Assembly: GCA_963559585.1 (NCBI GenBank)
Contig: CAUWLJ010000006.1
Location: forward strand, 4,241-68,240
Source: Eisenbergiella sp963559585
GTDB taxonomy: Bacteria; Bacillota; Clostridia; Lachnospirales; Lachnospiraceae
Length of the DNA: 64,000 nt
Reading direction: 5' to 3'
In this document: positions 58,592-64,000 of the stretch, one piece after another
How the letters are laid out: the number at the start of each line of letters is the position of its first letter
Position numbering within the stretch: the first letter of the stretch is position 1
Program-made: the position numbers and the translations under genes
The notes under the pieces: generated by a model
What the model saw: only the letters and a program-made list of their open reading frames with translations
Databases searched by the model: none
Told to the model about the DNA's origin: nothing

Positions 58592-60157
58592 ATGAAAAAA
58601 AGAATGAAAAAGCTGGCTGCAATATTGCTGAGCGCCGTAATGGCAATGGGCGTTCTGGCAGGCTGCGGTTCTTCGGGAAATACGGATACCGCTGCCGCAT
58701 CAGGGGAGGAAGTGAAGACAGAGACAGAGGCGGCAGGAACTGTGGATACCTCTGAGCATGTGGATCTGAAGATGTATCTGATCGGAGAAAGAACGCCTGA
58801 TTTTGACGAGGTGTATGGAAAAATCAACGAGATTCTGGAGGAAAAACTAAATTGCTCCCTGAGCGTGGATTTCCTTTCCTGGGGCGAGCATGACACAAAA
58901 TACTCCCTCCTGTTTTCTTCCGGTGAGCAGTTTGACCTGATCTTTACGGCGTCCAGCTGGTGTCATTTTGAACAGACGGTAGCGCTGGGTGGTTTTTATC
59001 CTCTTTCAGAAGAGTTTATCCAGACCTATGCGCCGGATATCTGGAAAGTAGTGCCGGAAGTGGCCTGGGATCAGGCAAGGATTGACGGCCAGATCTACAT
59101 GGTTCCCAATTACTCCAATGAGTTCGGACAGGACGTTCTTGCGGTTCGCGGCGACCTGATGGAGCAGTACGGGATCGATCAGATCACCAACTGGGAGGAG
59201 TTAAAGGCATTTTATATGGCCTGCGCGCAGAACAAGACGTATGCCGGCCAGGGAGGCCCTTGGTATCAATACTTCCAGGGACAGGGACTGTCTACCACGG
59301 GAGGCGCGCCAAAAGCCGGCGAGCTGGTGCTGTATCATGCCCAGGACCCCAGCGATCTCGGCTTCTACTACCTGCTTGACTGGGACGGGTTTGCCGATTA
59401 CTGCCATCAGGTGAAGGAAATGGCGGATGCAGGCTGCTGGTCAAGCGATGTGCTCAACTCCAATGATGAAAGACAGACCGGCCTTCTGACTGGACGGACG
59501 GCCGGTATGATCTGGAATATGGGAAGCTGTCTGACCTATGGAAAACAGGCGAATGCGGAAAACCCCGACTGGAAGGTGACCCTGGTAGATCCTGTTGCTT
59601 CTATGCCGAAGAAGGTAAATCCCTACATCAACAATGGTATGGCTGTCAATATCAACAGCCAGCACAAAGAACGTGCCATGATGGTTTTGAACGAATTTTA
59701 TACCAATCCAGAGGTATATGACCTTGCCATGCTGGGAATTGAAGGAAAACACTGGGAAGCTGTTGGGGATGATCAGTACAAGGTGATTGATGAAACGAAT
59801 TATGGTGTGAGCAACAACTGTAACTGGGGTTGGAACAACGCTGATATCCAGAGGACAGAGTATATTGAAAACAGGACGGAGCTGGATGATACCTTTGAGG
59901 CAATGCAGGAATCCTGGAACAGCAATATCAAAGAAGCGCATCCTTATGACGGCTTCAATTTTGATTCTACCAAGGTGAGTACTCAGTTTGCGGCTGTAGA
60001 GGCGGCAATGGGGAACTATTACGATCCGCTTGTGAACGGACTTGTGGATGATGTGGACGCTTCTATTGAGGCGCTGCGCCAGGCATTGGAAAGCGCGGGG
60101 ATTCGTGATGTGCTGGCCGAGATGGAAAGCCAGGCGGCGGCTTATGTAGGAAAGTGA
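58592..60157 (+). CDS. Lipoprotein sugar-binding protein of the ABC importer
   Basis: The 521-residue protein has a lipoprotein signal with the lipobox LAGCGSSG (Cys near residue 23). It belongs to the large YtcQ/LipO-like binding proteins with two lobes joined by a hinge. AGGAGGAAG lies seven bases before ATG 58592. It sits on the outer face of the membrane and brings oligosaccharide to the two permeases. Together with GH53 and GH35 enzymes, the likely ligand is a beta-galacto-oligosaccharide, which is inference. Confidence 0.92.
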   Translation: MKKRMKKLAAILLSAVMAMGVLAGCGSSGNTDTAAASGEEVKTETEAAGTVDTSEHVDLKMYLIGERTPDFDEVYGKINEILEEKLNCSLSVDFLSWGEHDTKYSLLFSSGEQFDLIFTASSWCHFEQTVALGGFYPLSEEFIQTYAPDIWKVVPEVAWDQARIDGQIYMVPNYSNEFGQDVLAVRGDLMEQYGIDQITNWEELKAFYMACAQNKTYAGQGGPWYQYFQGQGLSTTGGAPKAGELVLYHAQDPSDLGFYYLLDWDGFADYCHQVKEMADAGCWSSDVLNSNDERQTGLLTGRTAGMIWNMGSCLTYGKQANAENPDWKVTLVDPVASMPKKVNPYINNGMAVNINSQHKERAMMVLNEFYTNPEVYDLAMLGIEGKHWEAVGDDQYKVIDETNYGVSNNCNWGWNNADIQRTEYIENRTELDDTFEAMQESWNSNIKEAHPYDGFNFDSTKVSTQFAAVEAAMGNYYDPLVNGLVDDVDASIEALRQALESAGIRDVLAEMESQAAAYVGK

Positions 60158-60230
60158 TCCAAATTCAAATGAAGCGGAATTTCCAGAGCTGATAAGGACA
60201 GACGAAAAAAGGGGATTCCAGAGAGGGAAA

Positions 60231-60265
60231 GACAGGCCGCTGTGCAATAGCCGCAGCGGTCTGTC
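60231..60265 (+). terminator. Attenuator-like hairpin between binding protein and GH35 genes
   Basis: GACAGGCCGCTG and CAGCGGTCTGTC form a 12-bp stem (one wobble) with an 11-nt loop. The T tail is weak. Such hairpins often protect the abundant binding-protein mRNA and lower expression downstream. Confidence 0.5.
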
Positions 60266-60297
60266 TGTTAAATGGAAGAAGAAGGAGAGAGCAGAGT

Positions 60298-62556
60298 ATG
60301 GAAGAAAATAGGATCGTTATAGGAGAAGACGCCAGGGAGAACCGGCTCCTTCCAATGAGCGGGGAGGATAGCCGGGGGAATCTGTGGCAGGTGGATAATT
60401 TAAGTTTTTTGAAAAACGGAAAGCGGTTTCTCCCAGTGATGGGTGAATTCCATTTCTCCAGATATGAGGCGGAGGACTGGGAGGAAGAGCTGTTGAAAAT
60501 GAAGGCCGGAGGCGTGGGTATTGCGGCCACATATGTGTTCTGGATTCATCACGAAGAACGAAAAGGGGAGTGGGATTTCTCGGGATGCCGAAATCTCAGG
60601 GGATTTCTGGAAACATGCAGAAGGGTGGATATGCCGGTATGGCTGCGTATTGGTCCCTGGGCGCATGGAGAATGCAGAAACGGAGGATTTCCGGACTGGG
60701 TAGTATCAGATCCGAACATGCAGGTTAGAACGGAGGATCCTGCCTATCTGAAGCTGGTGGAGACATTTTACCGGAAATTGGGAGAGCAGGCCTCCGGGAT
60801 GATGTGCAGGGATGGCGGGCCTATCATTGGCATTCAGCTGGAAAATGAGTATGGACATTGTGGAGGCCCTTCTGACAGGAGGGAGGGGATGGCGCACATG
60901 CGGACCTTGAAGAGACTGGCAAAGGAGGCTGGTTTTGACGTCCCTTACTATACGGCGACGGGGTGGGGCGGAGCATATGTGGTGGATGGAGAAATGCTTC
61001 CTGTTTTGGGGGGATATGTGGACGCTCCCTGGGCGGAGCATGTGGAACAGATGCCAGCCAGCGCCAATTTCATTTTTTCTTCTTATAAACAGGATGAAAA
61101 TATCGGTTCTGACTTGAAGCGGGAGGACAGCACGGAATTTACGTTTGATCCGACTGTTAGTCCTTATCTGACGGCAGAGCTGGGAGGCGGACTTCAGGTT
61201 ACTTCCCACAGACGTACATGGCCCTCTCCGGAGGATGTGGAAGCGCAGTCCATCTGTATGCTGGGGAGCGGAGCAAACCTGCTGGGATATTACATGTATC
61301 ATGGCGGTATCAATCCTGACGGGAAATACAGCACACTTCAGGAGTCCCGTGTTACGGGGTACAACAACGATCTCCCGATAAAAAGTTACGATTTCCAGAC
61401 TTGTATCCGGGAATCTGGAGAGATCAACAGGAGCTTTGGAAAGCTGAAAAAAATTCATCTTCTGTTAGAGGATTTTGGGGAGACTCTTGCAGGAACCAGA
61501 GTGTTTTTTGCGGAAAACCAGCCGGAATCTCCAGAGGATCTTCATACGCTTCGGGTATCGGCCAGAGTGAACTCTCAAAATGGGGCAGGCTTTTTATTTA
61601 TCAACAATCATGTGAGAAACCGTAAAATGGACAGCCATCACGATACTTCCGTCCTGCTGCAGTGTCCTGGCAGCCAGAGGGAGATCTCCCGGCTGAATCT
61701 GGAAGCAGGAGACTGCGGTGTGATTCCATTTGATTTTCCGTTTGGCGAGGCTGTGCTGGAAGCAACCAATGCCTTTCTGCTGTGCAGGCTGGGCGAGAGG
61801 ATCTTCTTTTATACAGATAAGGGAAAAGACGGAAATTCTTTACCGCAGGACGGAATTGCCGGAAACGGGAATATGCGGCGGGGCTCCGGGCAAGAAGTAT
61901 ATTTTGCATGGAAGGATGGAAATGCAGGCAGTGTGACCGTTCTTTCTGAAAACGAGGCTGACCGGGTATTCCGCATTGAGAACCGTCTGTATATCACGGA
62001 GCGGGAGGATGACTGTCTGGTGAAAAAGGACGGGAAGCTGTATCTTTTGACGAAAGCAGAGAGGGAGACATTGACGGTCTATAAGGAAAAGGGAGAACCC
62101 AGCCATATTACCGTGGAGGCGGCAAATGGCCGCTCGGAGATATCGGCCCGTTTTGAACCGGAAAAGGAAGAGCGGATGGCTGCGGCTGGCAACACAGAGG
62201 GGGGAGCGGCAGAGAGAAAGACCGGGTACAGAGATTATCATATTGATATAGAATATCAGGAAAGTGCTGATTTTCACCAGGCTTACCTGGATGTGGATTA
62301 TGTGGGAGATCGGGCGGAGGTGTATCTGGATGGAAAACTGGTGGATGATTGGTTCACCAATGGAGAGCGGTGGCATATTGCGCTGAAACGCTTTGGATTT
62401 CCGAAGGAGCTTACCATACGGCTCTATTCTACAGAAGAGCCGCTTCCCAATCCCTATGGAAACAGGGTGTATTATGATCTTCCGGTGAAGAAGGGATGCG
62501 AGCTGACTGAGGTAAGGGTGCTTCCGGAATATGAGATTCTTGTAAAAGAACCCTGA
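60298..62556 (+). CDS. GH35 beta-galactosidase
   Basis: The 752-residue protein has the GH35 signature GGPIIGIQLENEYG, in which the last glutamate (E184) is the acid/base. The barrel start FHFSRYEAEDWEEELLKMKA, the cis-site IGPWAHGECRNGGFPDW and a second glutamate in LTAELGGG (E294) as the probable nucleophile are present. Beta-rich domains follow from about residue 380 and end with a galactose-binding-like fold. There is no signal peptide. It would release galactose from oligosaccharides in the cytoplasm. AGGAGAGAGCAG precedes the ATG. Confidence 0.9.
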   Translation: MEENRIVIGEDARENRLLPMSGEDSRGNLWQVDNLSFLKNGKRFLPVMGEFHFSRYEAEDWEEELLKMKAGGVGIAATYVFWIHHEERKGEWDFSGCRNLRGFLETCRRVDMPVWLRIGPWAHGECRNGGFPDWVVSDPNMQVRTEDPAYLKLVETFYRKLGEQASGMMCRDGGPIIGIQLENEYGHCGGPSDRREGMAHMRTLKRLAKEAGFDVPYYTATGWGGAYVVDGEMLPVLGGYVDAPWAEHVEQMPASANFIFSSYKQDENIGSDLKREDSTEFTFDPTVSPYLTAELGGGLQVTSHRRTWPSPEDVEAQSICMLGSGANLLGYYMYHGGINPDGKYSTLQESRVTGYNNDLPIKSYDFQTCIRESGEINRSFGKLKKIHLLLEDFGETLAGTRVFFAENQPESPEDLHTLRVSARVNSQNGAGFLFINNHVRNRKMDSHHDTSVLLQCPGSQREISRLNLEAGDCGVIPFDFPFGEAVLEATNAFLLCRLGERIFFYTDKGKDGNSLPQDGIAGNGNMRRGSGQEVYFAWKDGNAGSVTVLSENEADRVFRIENRLYITEREDDCLVKKDGKLYLLTKAERETLTVYKEKGEPSHITVEAANGRSEISARFEPEKEERMAAAGNTEGGAAERKTGYRDYHIDIEYQESADFHQAYLDVDYVGDRAEVYLDGKLVDDWFTNGERWHIALKRFGFPKELTIRLYSTEEPLPNPYGNRVYYDLPVKKGCELTEVRVLPEYEILVKEP

Positions 62557-62595
62557 ATCTGAGTGGAGAATGGGGAAACAGGGGGATTTGAGAGG

Positions 62596-62642
62596 TTCAG
62601 GCTGCCATGGCTTCCGTTTGGTACAGGGCGGCCTGAATTTTT
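62596..62642 (+). terminator. Terminator after the GH35 gene
   Basis: TTCAGGC (62596-62602) and GCCTGAA (62631-62637) pair around a 28-nt loop that has additional GC pairing, followed by TTTTT. Confidence 0.7.
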
Positions 62643-62751
62643 GCGCTTTTGCGGAATTGTTGTCCTCCATTCCAGAGTATTTATGGTTTTGGGAGGGGAG
62701 TGAAAATAAGAGCCATCAGATTTATTGCCAATCTCTCCTTCCGCCATACTT

Positions 62752-63213
62752 TTACTTTACGGCGTTCTCTGCGCCATGTCCCTCCAAAAGCAGCCGGGCC
62801 CTCTCGTACCTGTCCCGCCTTTCGGCAAGCTGCTCCCATTCCACACACTCACAGCCGGCAAATCGGCTTTCCTCGCTGTTGTGGGCAAGATCTGCCAGCT
62901 TTACTCTCCGTGCCACCGGATTGAGAGCCAGGGCGCGTATGTAATCAAAATAATCCTCCCCTTTCCTGCGGGTCAGAAGACGCAGGGCGTCCGTCACCTC
63001 TTTGGGAAATTCCTGTTCCAGCTCCTCCAGGGTAAGGGGGGTATCCTCTGCCACATCGTGCAGCAGGGCGGTGCAGACGCTGATTTCATCCTCCATCTGT
63101 TCTGCCAGGTGGAAGGGGTGGTAAATGTAGGGCTGTCCGCTTTTGTCGGTCTGTCCGTGATGCGCCTCGTAGGCCAGGCGCAGGGCTTTGTTGGTGAGAG
63201 GGGTGTAGATCAT
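62752..63213 (-). CDS. HD-domain phosphohydrolase of the RelA/SpoT (MESH1-like) type
   Basis: The 153-residue protein has AYEAHHGQTDKSGQPYIYHP, CTALLHDVAEDTPLTLEEL and RRVKLADLAHNSE, matching the HD hydrolase half of RelA/SpoT enzymes without synthetase, TGS or ACT domains. Small proteins of this type split (p)ppGpp or related nucleotides, but many are of unknown specificity. AAGGAG lies nine bases before ATG 63213. It is a lone gene facing the GH35 gene. Confidence 0.88.
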   Translation of the reverse strand: MIYTPLTNKALRLAYEAHHGQTDKSGQPYIYHPFHLAEQMEDEISVCTALLHDVAEDTPLTLEELEQEFPKEVTDALRLLTRRKGEDYFDYIRALALNPVARRVKLADLAHNSEESRFAGCECVEWEQLAERRDRYERARLLLEGHGAENAVK

Positions 63214-63309
63214 GGGAGATAGCTCCTTTTATGGGATGAAAAAATGGTTTGTACGAGGCTTCTGAATAGATCTATTATACCCTCTGTGTTTGAATTTTTC
63301 CATTATAAC

Positions 63310-63421
63310 TTAACTGTGGATCTTCTCTGAACCTTAATTGCGGATATCCTCCGAACCTTGCAGTGTAGATTTCCTTTCGCATAGGTTTCTTGTTGACATC
63401 TTCGTCCAAAAGTCCTATACT
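63310..63421 (+). promoter_or_regulatory. Promoter of the glycyl radical enzyme gene with upstream 24-nt repeats
   Basis: TTGACA (63393-63398) and TATACT (63416-63421) are 17 bases apart. Directly upstream are three imperfect 24-nt direct repeats (63310, 63334 and 63358), with the core TTAA-TG-GGAT and the end CTC-GAACC in the first two. The third is more diverged. Repeats of about two helical turns placed just before a promoter are typical of activator sites. Confidence 0.65.
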
Positions 63422-63512
63422 TGAATCAAAACAAAGAAAAACAACACAATTATGCAATAAACAACAATATAAACAACAAAATAACCATCACAAAAACAAA
63501 AAGAGGAAGCCT

Positions 63513-64000
63513 ATGAACAAATTCAACACCAATCCAACCGCCAGATCGGAGAGGATTCCCCGGCTGGTGGAAGATCTGTACCGGGAAATGCCCAGAATCG
63601 AGGCGGCCAGGGCCGTTCTGCTCACGGAAAGCTACCGTGCCACGGAGGGGGAACCGGTGATCATGCGCCGGGCGAAGGCTTTTGCCCATATCCTGAGCCA
63701 TATCCCCATTATTATCAGGGAGGGGGAGCTGATTGTGGGCAGCTCCACCCTTGCGCCCAGGGGATGCCAGACCTTTCCGGAGTTTTCCTATGAATGGCTG
63801 GAAGGGGAGTTTGACACCATTGCGGAACGCAGTGCAGATCCTTTTTTCATATCTGAGGAGACGAAAAAGGAGCTGGCCGGGGTGCATCCTTACTGGAAGG
63901 GACGTACCACCAGCGAACTGGCCCTTTCCTATATGGCGCCGGAGGCGGTGCAGGCCATGGAGGCCAATGTGTTCACGCCGGGCAACTATTTTTATAACGG
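63513..64000 (+). CDS. Glycyl radical enzyme, pyruvate formate-lyase family (N-terminal part)
   Basis: The frame is open from ATG 63513 to the window edge (162 codons seen). The translation shows VLLTESYRATEGEPVIMRRA, the segment IPIIIREGELIVGSSTLAPR and CQTFPEFSYEWLEGEFDTI, characteristic of the N-terminal PFL domain of glycyl radical enzymes outside classical pyruvate formate-lyase. The family includes choline TMA-lyase, glycerol/diol dehydratases and others; the active-site cysteine and glycine loop lie beyond the window, so the substrate cannot be told. AAGAGGAAG precedes the ATG. An activating enzyme gene would be expected next. Confidence 0.85.
   Translation, partial: MNKFNTNPTARSERIPRLVEDLYREMPRIEAARAVLLTESYRATEGEPVIMRRAKAFAHILSHIPIIIREGELIVGSSTLAPRGCQTFPEFSYEWLEGEFDTIAERSADPFFISEETKKELAGVHPYWKGRTTSELALSYMAPEAVQAMEANVFTPGNYFYN

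Noticed and set aside
1..64000. tRNA, rRNA, CRISPR arrays, transposases, integrases or prophage genes
   Set aside because: I looked for their typical signatures while reading and saw none that I could support.

Overview
The window is chromosomal DNA of a Gram-positive, probably spore-forming anaerobe of the Clostridia, most likely a Lachnospiraceae relative. The supporting signs are a Firmicutes-type LexA box in front of recA, the yicC-remA-gmk-rpoZ gene order, ribonuclease Y, SpoIIM- and SpoVB-like proteins, a gap-pgk-tpi operon, a glycyl radical enzyme, strong AGGAGG ribosome sites and TTGACA-N17-TATAAT promoters. Base composition is moderately GC-rich. I see no rRNA, tRNA, CRISPR array, transposase or prophage. 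The family-level placement is inference.

Layout. 0-7 kb: rqcH (minus), a composite dispersed repeat, an MBOAT O-acyltransferase with a frameshift plus an SGNH-like partner, then a minus-strand island of four small proteins, two of them cysteine-rich. 7-13 kb: conserved housekeeping genes ridA, yicC, remA, gmk, rpoZ, rimO, pgsA and cinA. 13-24 kb: envelope genes, comprising a zinc-ribbon membrane protein, a GT39-like enzyme, a GNAT enzyme, a 1749-residue fusion of a YfhO-type membrane domain with an F5/8C-like module and a GH20 hexosaminidase domain, an SGNH esterase and an acyltransferase-3. 24-31 kb: lemA plus DUF3137, a dispersed repeat inserted at the DUF3137 3' end, the SOS-controlled recA-recX pair, rny, a NUDIX hydrolase and a SpoIIM-like protein. 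31-36.5 kb: a DUF1538 membrane protein with a PII-like partner, DAHP synthase, and a SpoVB/MurJ-like flippase. 36.6-41 kb: nifS-nifU-mnmA, an unknown protein and a PHP phosphatase. 41-45 kb: gap-pgk-tpiA. 45-53 kb: two hydrolases, an HPr-like protein, and an MMPL transporter followed by a protein with xxxLxxG heptad repeats and a Glu-Thr tract. 53-62.6 kb: a galactan/galactoside utilisation locus. 62.7-64 kb: an HD-domain protein and the start of a glycyl radical enzyme.

How the genes work together. The LacI regulator, GH53 galactanase, two permeases, lipoprotein binding protein and GH35 galactosidase form one pathway: oligosaccharides are imported and then cut in the cytoplasm. The TGCGCA palindromes around both promoters of this locus are its likely operators. 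The 14.6-24 kb block looks like a surface-glycan building and trimming cassette. NifS, NifU and MnmA link cysteine sulfur to Fe-S clusters and tRNA thiolation.

Least explained items: a two-copy element whose 9-nt hairpin loop is complementary to a downstream segment beside the ribosome site (possible pseudoknot); a family of inverted-repeat elements ending in GTAACAGTTCAGCC, one copy flanked by a 25-nt direct duplication; the YfhO-GH20 fusion; and an HPr-like protein that keeps His15 but has Lys at position 46.
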